Positions 1 through 5,056 of a DNA stretch of 5,056 nucleotides are shown piece by piece. The first letter of the stretch is position 1; every line of letters starts with the position of its first letter. Location: positions 1 through 5,056 of the forward strand of contig CAMNAT010000189.1 in the NCBI GenBank assembly GCA_946531785.1. The letters run 5' to 3'. Under the pieces are notes generated by a model, which made no database searches, was not told where the DNA came from, and worked only from the letters and a program-made list of their open reading frames with translations. The stretch is from an uncultured Oscillospiraceae bacterium (GTDB taxonomy: Bacteria; Bacillota; Clostridia; UBA1381). Position numbers and translations under genes: made by a program.

Positions 1-16
1 AGCGGCTTTTAATTTT
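1..16. terminator. Possible half of a terminator at the window edge
   Basis: The first bases read AGCGGCTTTTAATTTT on the plus strand. A GC-rich hexamer followed by a T-rich tract is what the right half of an intrinsic terminator looks like. It would serve a plus-strand gene left of the window, or act in both directions and also end the lacZ-DUF1275 transcript, whose last stop codon is at 16-18. The matching left half of the stem (AGCCGCT-like) would lie outside the window, so the hairpin cannot be verified. Confidence 0.25.
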
Positions 17-726
17 CAATGTCCCATCGGCTTATGGTCGAGCTCGTTATGCTCAACGCCGAGATCGGCATGCGCCATCATAATAAATGCTATCATAAGC
101 GGCACCGCCGCGAGCCAGATCGCCGGCTCTCCGGCAAAGCCCACCGTCACCGTCATCAGCCCCGCGCCGATACAGAATACGGCAAGCATCACAAAATGCT
201 TTTTGCTTGTGCGCCACGCATCCACATCATGCTTGCGCCAGAGCTTTGCTACGCCTATGCCAGCCTGACGGATATGGTTCGTGCAGAATGTCGTCGCCAT
301 CGGCGTTCCCTCCGAGCGCCGGAAGGTGTTATACTGCATGGATGCGATGAAGTTTATCGACACCTGCACCACCTGATCGGGCACGCTCATCGGCAGAAAA
401 CCGAGTACGATCAGAACCAGTATCTCAAACCCGACAAGATATGTGTCCCACCTCAGGAACCCGAAATGCCGCACCGGACTCGGCAATATCTCCGAGATCA
501 CCGTACCCATGAAATACGCGCTTATCGGTATCAGGAGATACAGCCCGTCCATCCACCTGCGCTGACCAAACGCCACCGCCATCAGCACAAGGTTTGCCGT
601 CTGTGCGTTACAGAATACACCGCCGCGCTGCACAAAGGTGAACGCGCCCATCATTCCCGCGCTCAGCATGAGCAGCCGGAACACCGAGTTCCGCTCACAG
701 GTCAGATAATGTGCATTGTTATCCAA
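16..726 (-). CDS. DUF1275 (YoaK-family) integral membrane protein
   Basis: This 236-residue protein matches the DUF1275/YoaK family of multi-pass inner-membrane proteins, whose biochemical function is not established. The family signature is the N-terminal GGVFCNAQTANLV motif (residues 35-47), resembling the usual GG.F...QTGN.V. A second conserved stretch at about 128-153 contains ASMQYNTFRR and TTFCTNHIRQ. Hydrophobic segments lie near 17-33, 59-81, 96-112, 117-132, 176-196 and 201-219, about six membrane helices, which is usual for the family, as is the length. The start is TTG at 726, chosen because AGAGGG (740-735) sits 8 bases upstream, and the next in-frame Met (residue 20) would cut into the first helix; the nearby ATG is out of frame. 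It begins 16 bases after the lacZ stop, with its ribosome binding site in that gap and no terminator between, so it is probably co-transcribed with lacZ. A transport role linked to galactosides is only a guess. Confidence 0.9.
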   Translation of the reverse strand: MDNNAHYLTCERNSVFRLLMLSAGMMGAFTFVQRGGVFCNAQTANLVLMAVAFGQRRWMDGLYLLIPISAYFMGTVISEILPSPVRHFGFLRWDTYLVGFEILVLIVLGFLPMSVPDQVVQVSINFIASMQYNTFRRSEGTPMATTFCTNHIRQAGIGVAKLWRKHDVDAWRTSKKHFVMLAVFCIGAGLMTVTVGFAGEPAIWLAAVPLMIAFIMMAHADLGVEHNELDHKPMGH

Positions 727-734
727 AGTTTTCG

Positions 735-740
735 CCCTCT
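735..740 (-). promoter_or_regulatory. Ribosome binding site for the DUF1275 gene (supports TTG start)
   Basis: On the minus strand AGAGGG lies 8 bases before the TTG codon at 726 and directly after the lacZ stop codon (745-743). It decides the unusual TTG start, since no in-frame ATG is near. Its place between two close genes fits translation from a polycistronic message. Confidence 0.6.
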
Positions 741-742
741 TT

Positions 743-3706
743 TTACAGCCTTATAGTTATTTCCCAGTCAAATTCATCCTCAAGCTTATCCCGATCCGGC
801 AGAACGGGGCCGCAGCTGTTTGTGCCGATGCCCGCCTGCTTGTAGTCAAGGCAAAGCACTGTATAGCCGCTCTTTATAAGCTCAAAATTGTGCCGCTTAT
901 CGGTAAGCTCTTCCTGGGTGTATTCCGAGGCGTTGAACGAGAAGCCGTCACCATATGCCTCGATGCTGTGCTCACCGTCCGAAACCCTGAGATACTTACA
1001 GCCGCAATGGCTGCCGTTCTCCTGCGGCTTCACATAGTCCTCAAAAAGCTCGCTAACAGTCGTTTCGAACTCCGCGACATAGGATGCAAGATGCTTATCC
1101 GTATAGCTCTCAAACGGACCGTAGCCATAGTATTTGACATCCTTATACTCCGGCTTCAAAAACATCCTTATACCGAAACGCGGCAGATGCGGCATAGCGG
1201 TATAGGGCTTGTTGTCGTTGAGTCTTGCCGATACCGAAAGCCTGATGACTCCGTCGTTTCTTATCTCCCATTTTGCATACAGCCGCACTATCGAGCGCAG
1301 CGCGACAGCGGTGATGTTCACCGGAGTCAGGAGCACAACGCCATCCGTGCCCTCATGCACCTCGGTCTGATACGCGCGCGGTATTATCCGCCTGTAGCCG
1401 GCATCGATCCACGACTGCTTTACATTCCGGTCGTTATCGGTCGGCGCACGCCATATGTTCCACTCCAGCGGACGGTCCGAAATTTTAATGTCCCCTTTTG
1501 CGAGTGACGAGAATGTGCCGCGCAGCTTGTCATACACATATGTAAAGCCGTTGCCGTACAGCGTTATCTCCTTCTCGCTGAAGGTCGTGCTTATCATTGT
1601 CCTCTCGCGGTTCTCGCCCACCTCAAACGGATAGCCCTCGCGCAGCAGAAGCTGATCGAAGCCCATCTCAGTACCCGCGAAAACGAGCGGCATATCCTTC
1701 TTTGTTATATATGTGAGCTTTATATGATACTCGCTATCATCCGGCACCGATGCCGGAACGGGAGCGGAAAACCTGCCGTGCGGCGCAAGCGGCGGAAGCT
1801 GGAGCATTCGCCGATCCTCTACCCTGCCGTTTTTATAGAGCTCATATCGAACCAAGTACAACTCCGATACATCCGTAAAGTCAAGACGGCTCTCAAATAT
1901 TATCCTATCCCCGTCAAGGCTTGCGCGGATCGGGCGCAGCGCATTTTTATATTCAAAAAGCCCTGTGTGCGGACGGCGGTCGGGATAAACGACTCCATCC
2001 ATGCAGAAGTTCTCGTCATGGACAACATCATTGAAGTCGCCGCCGTAGAAGTATTTATCGCGCCCGTTTTCCTCGCCCATATATATGGCATGGTCGCACC
2101 ATTCCCAGATGAACGCGCCGACAAAGCCGTCATACCTGTCTATAAGATCGAGATAGTCATATATCCCGCCGGGGCCGTTACCCATAGCGTGCAGGAATTC
2201 GCACATAATATACGGCTTTTTATTCTTTTTCTTTTTATTCTTTTTGCTCTTTTTTTCATCGAAGTATTTCACGATGCTCTCCGGCGACGCGTACATGGTG
2301 CTATAGAGATCGAGCATCGAGGTATCGTTTTTGTGTCCCAGCGTCTCCCAGACGCTGCTCTCGTAATGCGTGAGCCGCGACGGATCGAAGTCCTTCACCC
2401 AGCGACCCGCGTTTTCGATATTCTCGCCGTGTCCGCTCTCGTTGCCGAGTGACCATATTATTACACACGGATGGTTTTTGTCGCGGTGCACATTCCTCTG
2501 CGAGCGGTCAAGTATCGCCTCTCTGAATCTCTCATCCTGCGCCAGCTGACCAAAGGTCTCCTCCTGTGATCCGCCATAGTATGAGCATACGCCGTGCGTT
2601 TCAAGATCGGCCTCGGCGCAGACATAAAAGCCAAGCTCATCACATAGCTCTGTAAACCATGGCGAATTCGGATAATGCGATGTCCTCACCGCGTTTATGT
2701 TCGAGCGCTTCATGAGAGTGAGATCCCTTATGGCATGCTCGCGCGAAATAGTATAGCCGGTCTTGGGATCACTGTCGTGACGGTTCGCGCCGCGTATCTT
2801 GAACCTTCTGCCGTTTAAAAGCACGACGCCGCCCTTTATGGTTATCTCCCTTATCCCGACCTTCTGTACGATATATTCATCGCCGGAATGAATAAGCAGC
2901 GTATAAAGATACGGAGTCTCCGCCGTCCACAGCTTAGGCTTGTCAATTTTCAGCTTAGCGCTCTTTCCCTTGCCGGAGGCTATCTCCTCACCGTTATCAT
3001 AGAGGATATATTCAGTCCATGCGTCCGACTCGATATTTACGGCACCGGATATCTTTGTCCTTATGAAGAAGTCGTTTATATGTCCCTCGTCACGAACAAG
3101 GATATATACATCGCGGAAGATGCCGCTCATGCGGAACTTATCCTGATCCTCAAGGTAGCTGCCGTCGCACCATTTCAGGACAAGGACATTTATTTTGTTC
3201 CAGCCGTCGGTGACAAAGTCGGTGATGTCAAACTCGCTTGTTGAATGCGATACCTGGCTGTAGCCAACTCTCTTGCCGTTTATCCACAGATAAAAGCATG
3301 AATCCACGCCCTCGAAATTCAGCATGTACCGCTTGCTGTCGTCACGGCTCATAATGAAGCTGCGTTCATACATGGCGCACGGGGTCTCGTTCGGTACATA
3401 CGGCGGATCGAACGGGAACGGATAGCGGGTGTTGGTGTAATTATGCACATCATACCCCTCGCACTGCCAACAGGACGGAACGGGGATGGTATCTCTGAAT
3501 TTAATGTCCCCCAGTTCCGGCATGTCATATACGCTCTTTTCGTATCTGAACGCCCATGTACCATTAAGGCTTATGAATCTGTCCGACTCCTCCCGCGGGA
3601 GCGTGAGCGCAGCGTCCTTATCCGAGAATGGAATATAGTAAGCTCGCGGCTGCTCGGTGCCGATATGCAGCGTTGAGGGATCCTCATAATATTTCTCTAA
3701 AATCAT
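743..3706 (-). CDS. lacZ: Beta-galactosidase, glycoside hydrolase family 2 (LacZ type)
   Basis: This 987-residue enzyme should hydrolyse terminal beta-D-galactosides such as lactose with retention; no signal peptide is visible, so it is cytoplasmic. Domain order is the LacZ one (approximate): jelly-roll sugar-binding domain 20-205, Ig-like domain 207-287, TIM barrel 289-580, second Ig-like domain 597-680, C-terminal beta-sandwich (small chain) 702-985. Active-site residues are present: acid/base E423 in WSLGNESGHG, nucleophile E503 in MCEFLHAMGN, Mg ligands E369 and H371 in LETHG, H310 (NRHDSDP), H344 (SHYP), and FCMDG at 567-571. The C-terminal loop is GIGTNSCGP (959-967), the Firmicutes/Thermotoga form lacking the E. 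coli Trp999. ATG at 3706 was chosen because AAGGAG is 6 bases upstream; an in-frame TTG at 3739 would add 11 residues but overlaps the promoter's predicted start region. One oddity is a run of 10 Lys in 13 residues at 485-497, just before the nucleophile strand. It is the first gene of a likely lacZ-DUF1275 operon. Substrate preference cannot be read from sequence. Confidence 0.96.
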   Translation of the reverse strand: MILEKYYEDPSTLHIGTEQPRAYYIPFSDKDAALTLPREESDRFISLNGTWAFRYEKSVYDMPELGDIKFRDTIPVPSCWQCEGYDVHNYTNTRYPFPFDPPYVPNETPCAMYERSFIMSRDDSKRYMLNFEGVDSCFYLWINGKRVGYSQVSHSTSEFDITDFVTDGWNKINVLVLKWCDGSYLEDQDKFRMSGIFRDVYILVRDEGHINDFFIRTKISGAVNIESDAWTEYILYDNGEEIASGKGKSAKLKIDKPKLWTAETPYLYTLLIHSGDEYIVQKVGIREITIKGGVVLLNGRRFKIRGANRHDSDPKTGYTISREHAIRDLTLMKRSNINAVRTSHYPNSPWFTELCDELGFYVCAEADLETHGVCSYYGGSQEETFGQLAQDERFREAILDRSQRNVHRDKNHPCVIIWSLGNESGHGENIENAGRWVKDFDPSRLTHYESSVWETLGHKNDTSMLDLYSTMYASPESIVKYFDEKKSKKNKKKKNKKPYIMCEFLHAMGNGPGGIYDYLDLIDRYDGFVGAFIWEWCDHAIYMGEENGRDKYFYGGDFNDVVHDENFCMDGVVYPDRRPHTGLFEYKNALRPIRASLDGDRIIFESRLDFTDVSELYLVRYELYKNGRVEDRRMLQLPPLAPHGRFSAPVPASVPDDSEYHIKLTYITKKDMPLVFAGTEMGFDQLLLREGYPFEVGENRERTMISTTFSEKEITLYGNGFTYVYDKLRGTFSSLAKGDIKISDRPLEWNIWRAPTDNDRNVKQSWIDAGYRRIIPRAYQTEVHEGTDGVVLLTPVNITAVALRSIVRLYAKWEIRNDGVIRLSVSARLNDNKPYTAMPHLPRFGIRMFLKPEYKDVKYYGYGPFESYTDKHLASYVAEFETTVSELFEDYVKPQENGSHCGCKYLRVSDGEHSIEAYGDGFSFNASEYTQEELTDKRHNFELIKSGYTVLCLDYKQAGIGTNSCGPVLPDRDKLEDEFDWEITIRL

Positions 3707-3712
3707 CGCGAT

Positions 3713-3718
3713 CTCCTT
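3713..3718 (-). promoter_or_regulatory. Ribosome binding site for lacZ (decides the start)
   Basis: The minus strand reads CTAAGGAGATCGCGATG. AAGGAG is a strong Shine-Dalgarno match 6 bases before the ATG at 3706. This favours the 987-residue protein over the 11-residue longer reading from a TTG at 3739. Confidence 0.85.
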
Positions 3719-3747
3719 AGATTTTGTTTTCTCTCCCAATTATGTCT

Positions 3748-3775
3748 ATTATACCATAATAACCGGTGTTGTCAA
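3748..3775 (-). promoter_or_regulatory. SigA-type promoter for lacZ, consensus -35 and extended -10
   Basis: On the minus strand a perfect -35 TTGACA (3775-3770) is followed, after a 16-base spacer, by a perfect -10 TATAAT (3753-3748). TG precedes the -10 by one base (TGGTATAAT), giving an extended -10. Transcription should begin near 3741, leaving a leader of about 35 bases that carries the AAGGAG site. A promoter this close to consensus should be strong without an activator, so control by a repressor is likely. The palindrome ACCGGT (3762-3767) lies in the spacer where a repressor could bind, but it is too short to call an operator. Confidence 0.88.
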
Positions 3776-3776
3776 C

Positions 3777-3798
3777 AAAAAAATAGTACTTATTTTTT
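3777..3798. promoter_or_regulatory. Shared A/T-tract imperfect palindrome between divergent promoters
   Basis: The 168-base gap between lacZ and the lipoprotein gene holds two back-to-back promoters. Between their -35 boxes is an imperfect palindrome: six A, then AGTACT at the centre (3785-3790), then six T, with two mismatched pairs next to the core. It lies directly upstream of the lacZ -35 and 11 bases upstream of the other -35. Its A- and T-tracts could act as an UP element for the RNA polymerase alpha subunit, or as a bent or bound control site. No regulator can be assigned from sequence. Confidence 0.4.
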
Positions 3799-3809
3799 TT
3801 AAAAAGGGG

Positions 3810-3838
3810 TTGATTTTTTGAATTCTTTGTGGTAGTAT
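3810..3838 (+). promoter_or_regulatory. Promoter for the lipoprotein gene, extended -10
   Basis: TTGATT (3810-3815) is a 4-of-6 match to the -35 consensus. After 17 bases comes TAGTAT (3833-3838), a 4-of-6 match to the -10, with TG one base upstream (TGGTAGTAT). The extended -10 offsets the weaker hexamer. The start would fall near 3845, giving a leader of about 30 bases. An alternative -10, GATAAT (3843-3848), would need a 19-base spacer from TTGAAT (3818-3823) and is less likely. Confidence 0.6.
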
Positions 3839-3874
3839 ATACGATAATAATTCTAAGGAAGGATGGGATAAAAA

Positions 3875-4456
3875 ATGAAAAAGATAATATCGGTACTTGC
3901 TGCGGCCTCGCTTCTTATGGCATTGGCTTCATGCGGCAAGACCCAGAATAAGCAGGAAGACGCAAAGGCGACAGAGGCAGCCTCACAGGGCACAGTCGTA
4001 GTGGATGTCAAGGAGCTTGACAACACCGACATCTCCGCGATCGAGGGCGATGCACTGCCGGCAGTTGAGAGCGAGAACAGCGAGGTAAAGCAGGAGGCGG
4101 ATATAGACTTCTTCCATGTTGCCATAGGCGATGCGAAGCTCGTTGATTCCGTTGACGGCAAGGCAGTCATAATCGAGTTCAAGTTCACGAACAACACAAG
4201 CCACCCTGTTTCATATGACGGCATCATGGATGAGAGAGTTTCACAGAACGGTGAGGATCTGCACGGCACGACTATCCTCAAGGCGATAGACGGCTATAAC
4301 CCGCTTTCGGCGACCGAGCAGGTGGGTCCCGGCGAGACCGGCACAGCGCAGAAGGTATATTCGCTCAACAACGAGAACGATGATGTCACTGTAACCGTGT
4401 TCAGATACGCAGAGGCGGAAAGAGGTCAGGTAACAAAGACCTTCAAATTAAAGTAA
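3875..4456 (+). CDS. Lipoprotein with a C-terminal DUF5067-like domain
   Basis: This 193-residue protein is probably exported and lipid-anchored to the outer face of the cytoplasmic membrane. Residues 1-19 are a signal peptide (MKK, hydrophobic core IISVLAAASLLMALA) ending in a lipobox L17-A18-S19-C20, so Cys20 would be acylated. A Lys/Glu/Ala-rich, then acidic linker without evident structure runs to about 75. From about 78 to the end is a compact beta-rich domain with features of DUF5067: VAIGDAKLVDSVDGKAVII, EFKFTNN (101-107), VSQNGEDL (122-129) and QVGPGETGTAQKVYSL (149-164). The family is common in Gram-positive bacteria and has no established function; it resembles small immunoglobulin-like extracellular modules. 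The ATG at 3875 follows AAGGAAGGA (3855-3863) by 11 bases. The gene is divergent from lacZ and monocistronic here: a structured element starts at the base after its stop codon. The family call is from memory of motifs; the lipoprotein call is firmer. Confidence 0.88.
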   Translation: MKKIISVLAAASLLMALASCGKTQNKQEDAKATEAASQGTVVVDVKELDNTDISAIEGDALPAVESENSEVKQEADIDFFHVAIGDAKLVDSVDGKAVIIEFKFTNNTSHPVSYDGIMDERVSQNGEDLHGTTILKAIDGYNPLSATEQVGPGETGTAQKVYSLNNENDDVTVTVFRYAEAERGQVTKTFKLK

Positions 4457-4482
4457 ACGGACTGATTATATTCAGATGCAGA

Positions 4483-4540
4483 ACGGACGAAACTCACCCG
4501 ACGGCGTACAAAGGTACTCCGAGAGGTGAGTTTTGTTCGT
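4483..4540 (+). terminator. Probable intrinsic terminator of the lipoprotein gene (arm 1)
   Basis: The stem base CGGACGAAACTCACC pairs with GGTGAGTTTTGTTCG, with a smaller apical hairpin (CGG-C-GTAC, loop AAAG, GTAC-T-CCG) on top. The GC-rich part CTCACC/GGTGAG followed by TTTTGTT looks like an intrinsic terminator, with upstream A's pairing to the T-tract. It begins 26 bases after the lipoprotein stop codon. On the minus strand the same stem is followed by the weaker TTTCGTCC, so it could also slow transcription leaving the AraC-type gene. Confidence 0.55.
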
Positions 4541-4541
4541 A

Positions 4542-4563
4542 GTTGAAAGCTTTAGCTTTCAAC
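4542..4563. repeat. Perfect 9-bp hairpin GTTGAAAGC/GCTTTCAAC (arm 2)
   Basis: GTTGAAAGC (4542-4550), a 4-base loop TTTA, and GCTTTCAAC (4555-4563) form a perfect inverted repeat. One base separates it from arm 1. No T-run follows on either strand (GGTCTGC on plus, ACTACGA on minus), so it is not an intrinsic terminator by itself. It forms the third helix of the junction. Confidence 0.7.
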
Positions 4564-4588
4564 GGTCTGCGCTGAATAGAACAGTCCG

Positions 4589-5056
4589 TCACATTGACTT
4601 TGGCGATTTTCCTGTTTGCCTGACATAGGTCTTATAAAAATGGGCATAGCTGTTGAAGCCCGCGTCCATGCTTGCCTGCAAAAGCGTTTTGCCGCCGCGG
4701 TGCAGCTCCTGCGCGAGCATGATGCGCTTATAGTTTATGTACTGGTTCACGGTGTAGCCGGTATTTTTTTTGAAGCATTTGCAAAGATAATGCTTGTCTA
4801 TATAGAATCTGCGCGAAAGCTCATCGAGCCGCAGATCACCGGACAGATTGCCGTTTATATACACTATCACATCGCGTATCCGCTCGTTCCTGGTATAGAA
4901 ATCATCGGAGACGCGTTTTGTTTTGTTTATGAGATACAAAAACTCCCTGACCGCGCATGCGGCAATATCTGCCGCTCCATCCTCGGAATACGCCATGATG
5001 CGCTCTATGCAGCGGCGCGCCTCGCCGCCGTTGACATCAGCCGGGACGATGTTGCC
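4589..5056 (-). CDS. AraC-family transcriptional regulator, C-terminal part (cut by window edge)
   Basis: The reading frame stays open to the right edge, so the visible 155 residues are the C-terminal part of a longer protein; the internal Met at 4996 is not a convincing start. The fragment begins with a helical linker, then two helix-turn-helix units typical of AraC/XylS regulators. The first spans about residues 74-100 (LRLDELSRRFYIDKHYLCKC, then a KNTG end). The second spans about 122-152, with the family signature DAGFNSYAHFYKTYVRQTG. Members bind direct repeats near promoters and often respond to sugars through an N-terminal domain, which is outside the window. The C terminus is short: it ends GKSPKSM, where relatives usually continue with a Y-R helix end after the Pro. 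The A of its TGA stop codon (4589) is the outer base of the inverted-repeat element. It converges on the lipoprotein gene. Control of lacZ is plausible from proximity but unproven. Confidence 0.92.
   Translation of the reverse strand, partial: GNIVPADVNGGEARRCIERIMAYSEDGAADIAACAVREFLYLINKTKRVSDDFYTRNERIRDVIVYINGNLSGDLRLDELSRRFYIDKHYLCKCFKKNTGYTVNQYINYKRIMLAQELHRGGKTLLQASMDAGFNSYAHFYKTYVRQTGKSPKSM

Larger units (their letters stand above)
4457..4589 (+). other. Nested inverted-repeat element folding as a three-way junction
   Basis: These 133 bases fill the gap between two convergent genes. The outer stem is segmented: 4457-4464 pairs with 4582-4589 (ACGGACTG/CAGTCCGT), 4469-4475 with 4572-4578 (TATTCAG/CTGAATA), and 4478-4482 with 4566-4570 (GCAGA/TCTGC), separated by small internal loops. 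Inside are two arms: 4483-4498 with 4525-4540 (16 bp, two G-T pairs), capped by a further hairpin, and 4542-4550 with 4555-4563 (perfect 9 bp, loop TTTA). About 52 base pairs involve 104 of the 133 bases. It could be a composite terminator, a 3'-UTR structured RNA, or a small non-autonomous palindromic repeat with terminal inverted repeats. No target-site duplication is visible. I do not recognise a known RNA or repeat family. The pairing is certain; the role is not. Confidence 0.75.

Noticed and set aside
19..756. Long plus-strand open frame (245 codons) opposite the DUF1275 gene
   Set aside because: Its product is rich in His and Arg with no recognisable domain. The opposite strand encodes a clear membrane protein family with a good ribosome binding site, so this is an antisense shadow.
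716..1507. Plus-strand open frame (263 codons) opposite the 3' part of lacZ
   Set aside because: No family resemblance. It lies wholly within the conserved C-terminal domain of the beta-galactosidase on the other strand.
1724..2452. Plus-strand open frame (242 codons) opposite the catalytic domain of lacZ
   Set aside because: Its hydrophobic stretch (FILFLFILFALFF) is just the complement of the poly-lysine codons, not a real membrane segment.
3707..3739. Upstream in-frame TTG start for lacZ adding MGEKTKSKEIA
   Set aside because: It lies at the predicted transcription start, so it would have almost no leader, and the ATG at 3706 has an ideal AAGGAG at 6 bases.
3762..3767. ACCGGT palindrome in the lacZ promoter spacer as an operator
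   Set aside because: Only 6 bases; the flanking bases do not extend the symmetry, so chance is likely.
3863..3871. ATG GGA TAA mini-ORF just before the lipoprotein start
   Set aside because: Two codons only and overlapping the ribosome binding region; likely chance, since the ATG at 3875 starts a proper signal peptide.
4450..4596. Target-site duplication around the palindromic element
   Set aside because: Flanks (AAGTAA on the left, CACATT on the right) do not match as direct repeats, so recent transposition cannot be argued from duplications.

Overview
This is most likely chromosomal DNA of a gut-type Clostridia bacterium (Ruminococcus/Oscillospiraceae-like; inferred, not proven). The pointers are near-consensus SigA promoters with extended -10 boxes, strong AGGAGG-type ribosome binding sites, a Gram-positive-style lipoprotein with a DUF5067-like domain, and a GH2 beta-galactosidase of the 'GIG(T/S)NSCGP' type common in Firmicutes. 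I see no insertion-sequence transposase, CRISPR array, tRNA or rRNA.

Layout. Positions 1-16 look like the distal half of a terminator cut by the window edge. On the minus strand, a large GH2 beta-galactosidase (lacZ type, 3706 to 743) is followed after 16 bases by a six-helix DUF1275/YoaK-family membrane protein (726 to 16). The two very probably form one transcript from a strong promoter at 3775-3748. On the plus strand, divergent from lacZ, a 193-residue lipoprotein (3875-4456) has its own extended -10 promoter. The two promoters share an A/T-tract region in the 168-base gap. At the right edge an AraC-family regulator (minus strand, 5' end outside the window) converges on the lipoprotein gene.

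The most unusual part is the 133-base gap between the lipoprotein and araC-type stop codons (4457-4589). It is filled end to end by nested inverted repeats that fold into a three-way junction: a segmented outer stem with matching ends ACGGACTG/CAGTCCGT, a long 16-bp arm with a further apical hairpin, and a perfect 9-bp hairpin. It may be a composite terminator, a structured RNA, or a small palindromic mobile repeat. I do not recognise it as a known family.

Working together (inference): cytoplasmic beta-galactosidase hydrolyses imported galactosides, and the AraC-type protein is a plausible local sugar-responsive regulator. The roles of the DUF1275 protein and the lipoprotein are unknown. No sugar transporter lies in the window.
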